From Gracilaria gracilis (Eukaryota > Rhodophyta > Florideophyceae > Gracilariales > Gracilariaceae), in the NCBI GenBank assembly GCA_030374805.1, contig JARGSG010000225.1:310001-374000 (forward strand): a DNA stretch of 64,000 bases. The letters are read 5' to 3'. Shown here piece after piece: positions 49,756 through 61,191 of the stretch. The notes beneath the pieces are model-generated. The model saw only the letters and a program-made list of their open reading frames with translations, was not told the origin of the DNA and did no database searches. The translations under genes and the position numbers were made by a program. Position 1 is the first letter of the stretch. Every line of letters starts with the position of its first letter.

Positions 49756-50829
49756 CGCAGGACGTTTGAAGTTAGGCACAGAGTGGGTAATACGGACAAA
49801 GGATGTCGAGAAATCCTTCGAGCTCGTTGCAGCAGTCTTTTGTGCTAGATAAACTTCTCCTCTGATGAGTTGCGGTTCTCAACTATTCAATTATGTGCGG
49901 GGAAGAAGAACGTTGTCAACTGAGAGAAACTTTGGAGAGCAGAATTTGATAGGTTTCACCTTCGTAGAAGAGAACTTGGGATCATGTAGCGGCAGAGGCA
50001 GAGGGCTGGAAGCAAACCTTGATATCAATAGGTTACACCCAAGCTTTTGGCTTTCGTTGGGAGAGAGGGCTACATGTAGATTGTATAGTTCTCCCACTAC
50101 ATCGAAATGAGGAGTAGCGGACCACAGCATAGAAGAAGAAGAAGAAGGTTACACCAAGGCTCTACTCTTGGATGCTTCCAAGAGGGACTCTAAAAGATTC
50201 TGCGTTGTACGGGTAAACTGTTTGGTACTTTTTTCGTCTCGCTATAACATGACAGAAATCCGCTTGCAAAAGGTTATCTGATACAAATGCATTGGCTGAA
50301 CCACGAAAAGCTTCCCGAGTCTGTGTTGGACTGTGGTCCGAGAATGAAAAAAAAGAAACGTTGTAAACTTAAATGTAGCGTTTGAGTCTCATTGTTTCTC
50401 ATAGACAGCGTCGTAGGAAGACGGGTTTCGGATGTCCTATTCTTCGAGCGATAACCCTGTAGGGGAAAGAGTACCAGGACATGACTTCGGACTCGCAATC
50501 TTTTGATCAGCAATGAAGCAATGAGCGCATTTGGTCAATGTGTTGACGATTGTTTCGCCCGTGTCCGAATTCAAAAATGTGATTGAAAAGCAGCCCGCAA
50601 GAACGAGTGGAACTCGGAGAATCATTTCCAGAGTGTACATACTTTGCACAGTATGTACCGTCGGTACCTGCAAGTAATTCTACAAGGGTTACACTTCACG
50701 ACAAAGCTCTTGTACTTCTACCCCGGATTGAATATGAACGTGTAGTTGGTATAGAGGTATCCGACTGGAAGACAAGCTGGTCACCTTTCTGCGCACTTGT
50801 AGACGACTAGCTAGGCGCACTGTTGTATA

Positions 50830-50995
50830 GTGGAGACAAAAGGGGTTGGTGCAACATATTTGCCTTTGACTACATTTCAGAGCTGCAGTATCACTGCCAG
50901 TGACTAGATTAGAACGCAGCAATCTCTCCATGAGAATATATACTTTAGCACCTCAGGCACCATGGTCTGACAAACCACGAACGGGTGCGTAGTTT
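50830..50995. repeat. Dispersed repeat, copy 1
   Basis: It begins GTGGAGACAAAAGGGGTTGG and ends AACGGGTGCGTAGTTT. Copy 2 at 51585-51758 has the same ends and a shared core (AGAACGCAGCAA, CTCTCCATGAG, CCTCAGGCACCATGGTCT) with scattered substitutions and small indels. The minus strand of both copies opens with ME(R/S)LLRS(N/S)LV. Confidence 0.85.
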
Positions 50996-51584
50996 TATAT
51001 TATATTCAAAAGAAAGAAAATGTTTCATTGATGGAGAAACGTCATTCCAAGGGAATATCGATTCCTAAGAGACGAGTCATTGCAATGGAGTGGCAACTGT
51101 CCGTTACATGGATGATTGCCACTCTGTTACACTCAGCCATCTCTTAGAGTCGATATTCTCATCGAACACGTTTGTTCACCTCAGAAACCTCGGAAACACC
51201 CTGTTTTCTTGAAATCTTTCTTCGTTCCATCCATTGAGCCTTTGGACCATTTCCTTCTGCGACAGAATACAGAACTTTTTTAGCTCGTTCCTACTGCCTC
51301 AAGATTGTTATTCTTTTTCGAATGTCGCAATCCAGAAAACCCGAGTTCAACAGAACCTTTCCATTCGAGACCTTCCTAAACTGGCCAACCTTTTGAAAAC
51401 CTTTGGTCGTTCAAAGGATTGCACTTCCTCCCATTTTCATCTGATTTCATTGACATCAGTGTTCTTGACCTTTAAACATGTTCTTGTAATGTGCTGGTAC
51501 TCACATATAATGTTCAATATTACGTTATACCTTTCATGCCCAATACGTTGGTCGGAACCGTGCGATGCTTCCCACAGTAACGAA

Positions 51585-51758
51585 GTGGAGACAAAAGAGG
51601 TTGGTACGACATGTTTACCTTTGGTCGACAGTTCAGTGCTTCTATTCTTCAGATCACTGCAGACGACTAGGCTAGAACGCAGCAAACTCTCCATGAGGAT
51701 ACCTATTTATACTACCTCAGGCACCATGGTCTCGCAAACCCGAACGGGTGCGTAGTTT
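51585..51758. repeat. Dispersed repeat, copy 2
   Basis: Diverged direct copy of 50830-50995, about 590 bp away. Whether it derives from a mobile element or a local duplication cannot be told from the window; no terminal inverted repeats or target-site duplications are obvious. Confidence 0.85.
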
Positions 51759-54071
51759 CGTGTCCATTACCTGGACGGTTGCCACTCCACTACAACTGCA
51801 GTGAATGTGCTTCTGCATGGATACGAGGTTGAACGTCGCGCATTGCTTGGCATTCCAAATGCATAGAACTATTGAGATTGGGTAAATCAAAAGTCTTACA
51901 TCCACGACTGATTGTTGGTAAAGGTTCGCCCTTTTAACCTTTTCCTCACTCTATCTTCTTCAGAATGCGAAGGCAGGACTGTATATAGATTTCTTGAGAA
52001 TTTTTATCCACTCGCGAGTATTGTCACTATCACCTCCTTTATTGCTGACATGATGTTCGATAAGATGCAACAAAGGAAATGGGTAGTGTTTGTTAACGGG
52101 TAGCCTAACGGGACGTGCTTCATATCCTTATTGACATCTTTTCCATACGGACAGCGGCATACTTTTTTTATATAGATGACCAGCAACCGGGTGAAGGTTT
52201 GATACGTAAGTCATGTCTCCCAAAAGGGTATGCCCTTTATGTCTTTGTGTGAACGTACGATGACATGATTGCGATGGTTGCAAGATAGTTCCCAGAGAGA
52301 GGGGTCACGAATTGCATTCTTCATGGCCCTCCTCTAGAGAGGGTTATCCTACTGTAGGTTTGCGTGGATTCGGAACTGGATTGCGAATGATTGGTAGTCC
52401 ATGACATTGAAGACCAGTGAACGCCGGAATCTTGTTGTTGCTGATATCATCCGAAAATGGCCTGAGAAAATGCTGGCCTTCCTAGTGAGAGAGCGCTTCT
52501 CTAACCAGAAACGCACTACATTTAGTTGTAATTAAGCTAGATGTGCCTATAAATGATAGAGAGAAGACGAGTGTCGCACCTTTTCTCCAGTATTTGCGTG
52601 CAAATGATTGGGGGATGGCTATTGAGATAATCAACGAACCAGGAGTTGTACAAACTTCGGCCAGCCGGATTCCGACTACAACACAACCGCCTCTCAGCAA
52701 TCCATGATGCACGCACGCCCAACACGGCGCTTACCATAGTAGAGAGAGCTAAATATGTCATGGTCAAGATATGCTCGTACCCCGACGTGTCCCGGCCTGA
52801 TCATACGGCGCTCAAACTTGAGAAACAAAGTACCTCCTCCGTAAAGCATGTCCATTCCTTCTTTGGGCACATCAGGACACGGAAGGTCTCTTGATCGCCC
52901 AACGCGATTAATTAGTAAAAGTGGAATCGACTCCACTACAACAAGCGCCGCACTTGACGAACAAATAATACCAACCACAACGGTAGCGGCCATACGCAGC
53001 CTTGACGCAGTGATAAGCGTCTAGGATCTCAGGACCCTTTCCAAGCATTATCGCACCGTTTGTATCGGGACCAAACCAATTACCTGACAATGGAAAGTAC
53101 TGTACTCTTCACTGAACTCGAAGCCATGTATAATATGGCCTCTAGTTGTGGGATACGTGGTGCCTTCCCCAGCCGTTAAGGTAGTCGGACAGGAGAAATG
53201 GGGTCGGACTGTGCTTGAAATCTTCCTTGCTCACACTCGAGATGGTGTTTGTTTAGTGTTTCCATGTGATTATAGTGAAGAAAACCTGCCTGATGCGCGG
53301 GCAAGACGGACGCAAGTGTAAGATGATTGGTCGCTAAAATGGCAACGCTACAGAATAATAACCTGGAATGCACAAGTTTGTGCGTCCAGCTGGCGCCATG
53401 TCGCTCTTTGATATCGGATGCAACCCTGGGAATAAACAATTTCGCGCCCCCCTCCCCGTTCCAAAGAAGGCAGCTGTTGTATGCTGTACCACGTTTTGAG
53501 GCCACATTGGTAAGCGTCCTCCTGCGCCTTACTTGTGAGCTTGTGAGCGCAATCATGTCGTGTGTTCTATTGGCTATAATTGTGGAAGGCTTGTGGATTA
53601 TACAATCATGTTGTTCTGCACGAGGGTTAACGGCAGCGCCATGCTTATCCGAGGAGAAGGGTGTCAACGACCATGTTGCATACAATGAAGTTGAATAATA
53701 GAAGACTGATAGTGAGGACTGGATTGGGTGGATATTTGGTTGTGTGGTATCTAGAAAGCGCCTCTGTGAGTGTACATGAATTGGGATATTGGGCCAAGCG
53801 GCAAGTGGTGATATCTACAGTAAAGTTACAACGGTAAAGTTAGATAGCAGTTGAGAGATTCAGATAGATACTGTACAAGGGAAGGGCATTCAGTGTCTAT
53901 TTATATTCTGGGATGAAGAAGGAGTTGGGAGACATGGATGGTTTGTGCCAATGCTTGGGTGCCACAATGCCGTGTTGACTGCGCTACTTGTGTACAGTAG
54001 CAGTAGATATGATGGATATTGCAGCTCGTAGTGGCGCGAAAAAACCCTCACGCGCTCGAGCAGCAAAGTTA

Positions 54072-54098
54072 GTGCTTCCCCCTAATAGGGGGAAGCAC
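54072..54098. repeat. 12-bp inverted repeat
   Basis: GTGCTTCCCCCT, spacer AAT, AGGGGGAAGCAC. Perfect arms; hairpin or dimeric binding-site candidate. Confidence 0.95.
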
Positions 54099-55352
54099 AT
54101 TAAAGGTTTGAAACGATCGCAAATGCGCATTGGTGGTGGGGGGGGGGAACGTCGGCGCGCACAGCGATTAAAGGCGTGCCGGTACAAGGCCCCTTGTGTG
54201 GGTGGTATGTTAAAAAAGCTGTTTAATCGCATGTTGCGCCAGTAGTCTGGCAGCGCGCTGCGGGCGCATTCCGTAACTGGCTGTCAGAAAATACCTTCAT
54301 AAACCGTTGTGGGTGCCAGGGGTGGTTGCCAGTCGAACGTAACTATACAAGGGTAACGCTAACTCCTGGTACACAAGGTGGCGGCAACAAAAACTGCTAC
54401 AACCATTCGCACTTGAGGCAGTTTGCTGGCGCGGGGCTCGTATCTAGCTAGCGGTGGAGGCGTTTCACGAGAGAGGCGTGCAAGTTGGGGGGGGGTTGAG
54501 CGTTCACGCTGCCAAGGCTACCGTGGCGCCACGCTGCACGCGGAGCAAAGATGTTGATTTCGAGCGCAACCCGAGCATCATCTCGCGATAGCTGATAACA
54601 AATATGTACTGCTGAGCAGCTCAGTAGTGTACAGCAATACAGCCCAAGCTCACGATTAGCTGCACTTAAATATAGATACACATAGGAGTGAAGAAAAAGT
54701 AGAAAAAACCCTACCGGCACAGAGCTGTGCCGCGTGCAGCGCGTCGTGGTTGCGGGAGCGAGAAAATTTGCGTGTGGGCGTGGGGAAGCAATTGGAACGT
54801 TAATGAGTGGGTGCACATGATGTGGAGCGCTGCGATATATGGCATGTGATATGTTTACCCATGTGCTTGAGGCAGCAGCCGGACTGGAACAGCGATCGTG
54901 GAAGAAGACGAATCTGTGGTGCTGGCAGCGCAGTTGCAGCTGCGCGAGATAAGGCGTCACTGTCAGCGCGGTAGAGTATGCGATTGAAGATTTTGTTGTA
55001 AAAAGTGCGCGGCGCGTTTTATGATACACCCGCGCCGCGATTGGGCGCGCAGTTTGTCCGCCGCCATGATTTAATCACGGCGGCGTCTCGAGATAGCGCG
55101 AGAACTGAATCACTTTTTCTCAAACATACCAACGCTAGCTGCGGCAGCTGCTTTACATGTCAAGCGCCTCATCAGCACACTCACCAACGGACGTAGATAC
55201 AACGCAAGTCGAAAGCACTCGCCCCCCTCCCCCCCCCCCCATCCCCTCCCCCCCACCCCCCCCCCTCGCTCCGTCTTCGAGGTTTGCATGCAAAATAAAA
55301 AGAACAAACTGTTATGTACACAAAAAAAAGCATAGAAAGAGTAGCGCACGCT

Positions 55353-55856
55353 TCATGGATGGAAGAATCTGAGCTCGGCATACTCTGCAAACGACACGCT
55401 CTTCGCCGAGCTGTTGCGAGGCAAGCGGCGCTTGACCGAAGAAGCGGTGTGCCAGTCCTGAATCCACTGCTGACGCGCCACAAAACAGTTGGCCTTGAGG
55501 TATCTCCTCATTTCGCGCACCAGCTTTGCGGGCAGGCGCAGCTGCTGGATGACGGCGCGTCGTCTGGGCGTGCGCATGGAGCACAGCTGCGACGCCAAGC
55601 GCGCCAGCGAGACGTGGCGGTTGACGGAGGTGTTGGAGCGGTTGGCGAGCGTGTTCTGCCAGGTGGACTGGTCGCAGTACAGCGGCTGCGGCGGCGGCGC
55701 CGACTGCGACGCGGCGCGGTGTCGGCGGCGGGACGGCGACTTGTGCGCCGCGGCGGCGGCAGCGGCGGGCGGCGCGGCGTCGGCGCGCGGCGGCGCAGCG
55801 GGTTGTCGATCGAACGGCTGTTGCAAGGCGCGCAGCAGTGAGAACTCGGCGCCCAT
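55353..55856 (-). CDS. Small protein with N-myristoylation signal and basic C-terminus, unknown
   Basis: Protein of 167 residues, not recognised. It starts MGAEFSLLRALQQPF; Gly2 with Ser6 fits the N-myristoylation consensus, so membrane anchoring is likely. A poly-Ala run and an Arg-rich KSPSRRRHR patch follow. The second half (about 75-167) is helical and basic (HVSLARLASQLCSMRTPRRR, IQQLRLPAKLVREMRRYLKA) and looks like a folded domain. Near the end, KSVSFAEYAEL has the form of a protein phosphatase 1-binding RVxF motif. These motif calls are short and could be chance. The start is the ATG at 55854-55856 after a strong CT-rich (coding strand) leader; the ORF continues far upstream only as low-complexity sequence with no ATG context. 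Confidence 0.65.
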   Translation of the reverse strand: MGAEFSLLRALQQPFDRQPAAPPRADAAPPAAAAAAAHKSPSRRRHRAASQSAPPPQPLYCDQSTWQNTLANRSNTSVNRHVSLARLASQLCSMRTPRRRAVIQQLRLPAKLVREMRRYLKANCFVARQQWIQDWHTASSVKRRLPRNSSAKSVSFAEYAELRFFHP

Positions 55857-55864
55857 GATGTGGG

Positions 55865-56010
55865 ATGCGGGGAGGGGGGGGGGGGGGGGGTGGAAACGGC
55901 GGGAAACGTCGGTAAACGGGGGAAGGGGGGGAGGGAGGGAGCGGAGAGAGAGAGAGAGAGAGAGGAGGCTGTGGAGGGGGGGGAAGGGGGGGGAGTTGTG
56001 GCAAGCGCAC
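55865..56010 (-). promoter_or_regulatory. Polypyrimidine (minus strand) leader tract
   Basis: G-runs and GA repeats on the plus strand give a C/T-rich coding strand immediately upstream of the ATG at 55856. CCGTAAAAGG on the minus strand near 56045-56054 is a possible TATA-like element. The layout matches the zinc-finger and seven-TM genes. Confidence 0.5.
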
Positions 56011-56282
56011 AGCAGGCGGGGGGTGAAGAAGCAAGGCGCGGCGCGCCTTTTACGGGCGCGCCAGAGCGCGCGCGAGGCAGCCGCCTGCGGCGGGGCGCAA
56101 GTGGCACGGATGCACACATCACACGGAGAAGGAAAAGGGCGGCGCGGGCAAAAGTGAGTTGGCACGTGCCGCGCAGCGAGCGGCGGGGGAGGTGTGCAGT
56201 GGGCAACGTGGCCACAGGGCGACGTGGAGGCCGTGGGCAAAGGGGCGACGTGGACGACGTGGGCACAAGGGCGACGTGGCGT

Positions 56283-57578
56283 TTAGTGCGAATACAGCCA
56301 ATGGTGCTGCAGCGCGCTCTCGGCGGTGATGCGCTGGCGCGGGTCGGCGCGCAGCATGCGCCCGAGCAGGTCGGCGGCGCCGAGCGACACGTCGGCGGGC
56401 GGCGCGCCGCCGCGCGCGCCGCGGATGGCGTCCGTCACGGCGCGCACCGAGTCGCCCGCGAACGGCAGCCGCCCCGTGAGCATGTAGAACAGCGTCACGC
56501 CGCACGCCCACACGTCCACCGGCGCGCCGTACGCGCGCCGCTTGAGCAGCTCCGGCGCCGTGAACGATGGCGCGCCCACCGCCGTCGTCAGCGTCTGTCC
56601 GTCGATGCCGCCGCTGCCGTCATCGTCGTCGGTGGTGGTTGGCGCGTGCGCCCACCGCCGCAGTGGCATCGGCTTGGTGAAGCCACCGGCGCGCGGCGAC
56701 GGGCGGCGCGCGTCGTGTGCGTCGTGCTCGTCATGCTCGTTGTGCTCGGTGGCAGCGGAGGCGCAGCGCGCGCCGTACGAGCACGAGCGGCGGCGCCACA
56801 CACGGTTGGCAGTGAAGTTTGCCAGCCCAAAATCGCACAGCTTGAGCGTGGGCTTGGCGGACAGCTCCGTGAGCAGGATGTTGTCCGGCTTGACGTCGCG
56901 GTGCACGATGTTGAGCGCGTGCAGATAGGCCAGCGCACACAGCAGCTGCTTGGTGAGGTGCGCGGCCACGCGCTCAGACACGGTGCACGAGCGCTCTATG
57001 AGCTGCTGCAGCGTGTGCTCCACGGCGTCCATGACGATGTAAGCGCCGTTGCTACTCTCAAACACGTCGCGCACGTGCACCAAGTTGCAGTGGTGCACCA
57101 GCTTGCACACGCGCAGCTCCCGACTCACTACGTGTGCGCCGGCGTGTGCGGCGCGCGCGTCGATGTGCTTGACGGCGACGACGGCGCGCGTGGCGCGATC
57201 GTGCGCGCGGTAGACGGCGGCGCAGTGGCCGTGCGCAAACGGCTGCGGCTCAAGGTGGTAGTAGCGCTGCAGCTGCCACCACAGCGACTGTTGCAGCGCC
57301 TTGAGCCACATGCCAAACTTTGCGTGCGAGGACACATACAGACGCATGCGCAGTGTGCGCCACACAAGCGTGATGCACAGCTTGTTGGCGTCCGATGTGA
57401 CGGCTACATCGCTCACGCGCATGCTCCATTCGACGGGCGCGCCCTCATTGCGCCGGAGCTCTAGCAGCGCGTTCTCTAAGTGCGCCACGCGACGCACGCG
57501 CTTCGCAAACGGCGCGCCAATCTTCACGGCGAGCAGCCCGTGCACGGCCGCCGGCGGCGGGTGTGCGAGCTTGGGCAT
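56283..57578 (-). CDS. PH-like domain plus Ser/Thr protein kinase
   Basis: Protein of 431 residues. Residues about 8-112 look like a PH-type domain (GLLAVKIGAPFAKRVRRV, WSMRVSDVAVTSDANKLCI, SSHAKFGMWLKALQQSLWW with the terminal Trp helix). The kinase domain, 113-431: degenerate glycine loop PFAHGHCAAVYRA, ATP lysine VAVKHID, Glu in SRELRV, HRDVKPDNILL, DFG in LCDFGLANF, APE in FTAPELL, and DVWACGVTLFYMLTGRLPF. Between DFG and APE there is an insertion of about 75 low-complexity residues (His/Glu/Asp and Ser/Arg-rich), so activation-loop regulation is unusual. The type is closest to the CAMK/SNF1-like branch. The PH-like module suggests lipid-dependent recruitment. The start is the ATG at 57576-57578 right after a CAG/GCC repeat leader. 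Confidence 0.85.
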   Translation of the reverse strand: MPKLAHPPPAAVHGLLAVKIGAPFAKRVRRVAHLENALLELRRNEGAPVEWSMRVSDVAVTSDANKLCITLVWRTLRMRLYVSSHAKFGMWLKALQQSLWWQLQRYYHLEPQPFAHGHCAAVYRAHDRATRAVVAVKHIDARAAHAGAHVVSRELRVCKLVHHCNLVHVRDVFESSNGAYIVMDAVEHTLQQLIERSCTVSERVAAHLTKQLLCALAYLHALNIVHRDVKPDNILLTELSAKPTLKLCDFGLANFTANRVWRRRSCSYGARCASAATEHNEHDEHDAHDARRPSPRAGGFTKPMPLRRWAHAPTTTDDDDGSGGIDGQTLTTAVGAPSFTAPELLKRRAYGAPVDVWACGVTLFYMLTGRLPFAGDSVRAVTDAIRGARGGAPPADVSLGAADLLGRMLRADPRQRITAESALQHHWLYSH

Positions 57579-57680
57579 GGCGACGGCGGCGGCAGCAGCG
57601 GCAGCAGCAGCAGCAGCAGCAGCAGCAGCGGCAGCAGCAGCAGCAGCAGCAGCGGCAGCAGCAGCAGCAGCAGCGACGGG
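57579..57680. repeat. CAG/CTG-type trinucleotide repeat in kinase leader
   Basis: Interrupted GCAGCAGCGGCAGC repeats (about 30 triplets) directly upstream of the kinase ATG. It is probably in the 5' UTR and likely length-polymorphic. Confidence 0.9.
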
Positions 57681-58186
57681 CGAAACGGCGGTGAAGGTAG
57701 CGGCGAACGTTTTACCAACGGTAGCGACGGTTTGCGGCCTTGCGCTTCATTTGTTAGCAAGCAATAAGCGCCTGGGTGGTGAACGCGCCGTTTAGGGCTG
57801 TGGCATGCGCGTGCTGCCGCAACGCGCGCTTGACGCAACGCGCGCGCGCGTGCTGTGCGCGCCGAATCAGCGCGAGCCGCGGGGCGCGCCCTCATCATGT
57901 CATGGCGCGCGCCATCGCTCATGCGAGCCGCAACAGCGCCGTCGCCCGCCGCTCGCCGCCCGCCGCTCGCCGCCCGCCGCTCGCCGCCCGCCGCTCGCCG
58001 CCGCCAGCATGGAGCTGCCAGCCGCGCGGCGCGCGCCACGGCAGCAAAAGCGGGAGGCGCGATCCTCACAGCAACGACAGCTGTACTGTATGATATCTAC
58101 CGCGCCGTGCTGCCAAACGCAATCAGCACTTGGCGCCGCCAACCGCCGCCGCGCGCGCGCCCCGCGCGTCGCGTCGCCGCCCCGTC

Positions 58187-60786
58187 ATGGCGCCACCGCC
58201 GCCGTCCACCGCTCGCAAGTCGCGCGCGCCCAAGGCGGTCGCGCGAGTCGCGCGCGACGTCGCGCTACTGCTGCGCCGCGCCCCCCACCCGCGCCCGCGC
58301 CCGCCGCCCCGCCGCCGCCCCGCGCCGCGCGCGGCTGCTGCCGGTGCTGCTGCTGCTGGCGGCCGCGCTGCTGGCGGCCGCGCTGCTGCTGCGCTCACGC
58401 GGCGGCGACGGCGGCGGCGGCGTCGTGCACCTGCCCGCCGCCGGCCGGCGGCGCGGCGTTCGAGCGCGCGCTGCTGGCGGACGCCCGGCTGGTGGCGCGC
58501 GTGCAACGCGTGGCGCCGGCCGCCTTTCGCGTGCACACGCTGTTGGACGCGCCGCCCGCGCTGCTGCGCCGCCGGCTGGAGGCGCCGCCGTCGCGTCTGT
58601 CCGTGTGTGCGAGCGCGTCGGCCGCGCGCGCCGCGTCGTCCTTCCTCGTGGTGGCGGGCGGCGCGCGCCGCCACCACAACCACAATGGCTCCGCGCTGCT
58701 GCTGCCGTTCGCGCCGCGCTGCGCGCAGCCGAGCCCGCCGCGCGTCTTTCTGTTCCCCTGGCAGCAGCTTTCGCGCGACGTTGTCGACCTCCTTTACGCC
58801 GATCTGGACGCCACTCCGCAGTGGTGGCGCAACCGAAACGCGCTGCGCGCTTCCAATCACCTCGTGCGCGCCGCGCTCAACCGCTCCTATGCGCCGCAGC
58901 AGCCGCAGCAGCCGCAGTGGTGGCTGCAGCCCGGCGTTTCCGTTGTTGCTGCGTGCAAGGACCGCTCCCAATCGCTGTTGCAGGCGCTTCCTACTTGGCT
59001 CAACGCGCGCGCTGTGCAGCAGGTCGTGCTGGTCGACTGGTCCTCGGCCCCGTCCATAGCCTCCGTCCTGCCGTCGCACTTGCGCCGCCACCCAAAGCTG
59101 CTGCTCGTCAACGTGCTCAACCAGCCGCAGTGGCTGCTTTCTACCGCCTACAACCTTGCTGTGCGTATCGCTACGCGCGCCACCATCATCAAACTCGATT
59201 GCGATACCGTGCTACAGCCTCACTTTTTCGACGCCCATCAGCTGCAGCCCCAAACCTTCTTCGCTGGCGATTGGCACAAGTTGCACACAGCCGCATCGGA
59301 AAAGCTGCATGCCAACGGCTTGTTGTACGTGTCGCGACTCAACTTTCTTGCTGTTGGTGGCTATGATGAGCGCATTACAACCTACGGTTGGGATGATTCC
59401 GATATTGTATCGCGACTCTCAACACTGGCAACCCCGAGCGCCATTCTGTACGATAACGTGGCCCACATACCACACAATGCCTCTCTTCGTGTCGCAAACT
59501 CTCACACCATCTTGCCTGCCGACAATCCACACGCCGCCGCTGTCGAGATCCAGCGTAACCGTCTGTTGCTCACCCATTTTCATCTGCCCCCATGGCGTGC
59601 CTCATCCTTGCACACCTTGTGGAACCTTCGCCGCCAGTATCGACATGAATCACCAGATATCGTTTACGCCACTGCCGCAACTACCGTTACTCCGGCGCTA
59701 CATCTTGTCTCGGATGCCGATGCTTTGGACGTTTCAAAGCGAGCCATTCGACTCATACTCAAGAGATACGGCGTCGACATGCTCCCAAAGACCTTATCGC
59801 TCCATTTCTACAAACAGCTTATTCACAAGGTCGCCTTTTCTTCGCGGTACGCCAACGTCGTCTTTTCTCTCCGGGGTGGCTGTGTTTCTCGACTTTTGGC
59901 ACATGTCCAAGTCAAGCAGGCCACCTCTCCTGCAGCTGCACAATATGTCCCGCCACCCGAGCCCTTTATCGGCTGGCGAGCGCAAGAAGTTTGGTATTTT
60001 CCCACTTCAGAATGTTCTTGCAAGTTCTTCTCCCCCTTTTCCGCCATTGATGAGGAGATTACTTCCATATGGTATGATGTTGACAACCCGATTCGCACTT
60101 CAACGCTCTTGTCCGAGTCTCGATATGCAAACAATGTGCCATCCACTCTTCGTTTGTTCGACAAGCTTTCTGTGCCAAAGAACATCTCTTCGCAGCTTTC
60201 GCGCTGGCCTTCGTCACGGAATGATTCTGATGCATCACGTATAGTGTTTGGAAGCATTGCGTGCCATTCGCACCCATCGCACATGACTAGAGTGGAAAGG
60301 GAGTCTGTCAGAACCCAGCTACGAGCCATCACACCCAGTCAAACCATGTTAGAGGTGTTAGAAGGCTTGCAGTCAAATCCAATCCCATGCTTACTAGACT
60401 CCCCACTGTTGGAACGAGCAGAGGTACAAAAGTATGCCCAATCAGGCCATCAGCCACTGTCTTTTGATATGTTCTCGGAGCCTTCATTCGTGGAAATGGC
60501 CAAAAGATGGAGCCCTGCTTTCGTTCCACAGCTTCATCCTCACGCTGCGAGAAGAGCCGCATCGCTCTACGCTGCTATTTACTTCAGTGAAGCATGGGCG
60601 TCGTCAGCAAAAGATTCAGACGATTCCTCGATCCCGATGGAGTTTAGAAAACTTGTTTCAAAGTTGTCAACTCGTACCGCTGCCTTGTTTACCGGATGTG
60701 TAGCAACCCCTTTTCGGTATCTCGACGTGTATCCAGAACTGGCGATTATCATCGCCAGCTTCGTTTGTTCCGGGATATGTGTGTGA
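58187..60786 (+). CDS. Golgi-type glycosyltransferase with GT-A domain; 5' part apparently frameshifted
   Basis: The catalytic part is clear in one frame from about 58445 to 60786. It has GVSVVAACKDRSQSLLQALP, VVLVDWSSAPSI, the DxD motif in IIKLDCDTVLQPHFF (59187-59231) and TYGWDDSDIVSRL (about 59380), which resembles the G-W-(E/D)D-D signature of galactosyltransferase-type GT2/GT7 enzymes. The C-terminal 350 residues are not recognised. The N-terminus needs two frame changes: an ATG at 58187 gives a Pro/Arg-rich cytosolic start, a second frame then provides a perfect signal anchor (LLPVLLLLAAALLAAALLLR, about 58337-58397), and the catalytic frame follows. The switches fall near a C6 run (58281-58286) and near 58410-58450. 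I favour sequence indels in ultra-GC DNA over a real pseudogene. A type II Golgi membrane enzyme acting on glycans is expected. Confidence 0.72.
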
Positions 60787-61191
60787 GAGACACATCTGAG
60801 CGTCTCAGGATAGGGCAGGGGACAATTGAGGCGATTGCAGTCCGCTAAGTTCTACTAACAACTATGTAACCCAAATGACTTCCTGAACAACCTTTCAGAG
60901 CACTCGGGTTTGGAGCGTTTCCAAAACGTATGCGTTTACATTATTAACTCGGGCACTGCAAGTACCAACGGTAGCCGATGTAGGTTAGAATACTCCCTGC
61001 TTCAAAACGAGCGGGCAACCTGCAAGGTCATGAGCATCAGGTTTCTGCCCCGTGTATATGTTTACTAGATTTCGGCAGGAAGGACAGTGCTCGAGCTCAT
61101 AAACACGCATTCCTTGGGCCATCATAAATCTCTTTACGAGACATGTAATACAACGTTGTGCCTCTGCTAACCGCAGGATCTAACCGCAGGA
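60787..61191. other. Convergent intergenic region
   Basis: Spacer between the glycosyltransferase stop and the UVR-propeller stop. A direct repeat ATCTAACCGCAGG lies near 61176-61193. No gene seen. Confidence 0.45.

Larger units (their letters stand above)
49756..55352. other. Gene-poor region, 5.6 kb
   Basis: No gene could be supported. Several overlapping frames exist on both strands (for example 52908-53090 minus, GNWFGPDTNGAIMLGKGPEI, and 53339-53698 plus), but none has a recognisable family or clean structure. Contents are a duplicated element (50830-50995 and 51585-51758), inverted repeats near 51073-51123 (GAGTGGCAA / TTGCCACTC) and 54072-54098, GTAAC-type motifs near 53820 and 54335, and a C-run cluster at 55215-55265. 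Decayed genes or transposon remnants are likely. Confidence 0.45.

Noticed and set aside
53176-53698. Overlapping open frames on both strands
   Set aside because: Neither is recognisable and each argues against the other; left as intergenic.
54448-55029. 193-codon minus-strand frame
   Set aside because: Starts with GTG, with no domain and ordinary intergenic composition.
55860-57464. 534-codon plus-strand frame opposite the PH-kinase gene
   Set aside because: Antisense shadow of a gene with intact kinase motifs; composition is Arg/Gly/Val low complexity.
57855-59366. Second long plus-strand frame overlapping the glycosyltransferase
   Set aside because: Only its short hydrophobic stretch is meaningful, as the probable signal anchor of the glycosyltransferase; the rest is an out-of-frame shadow.
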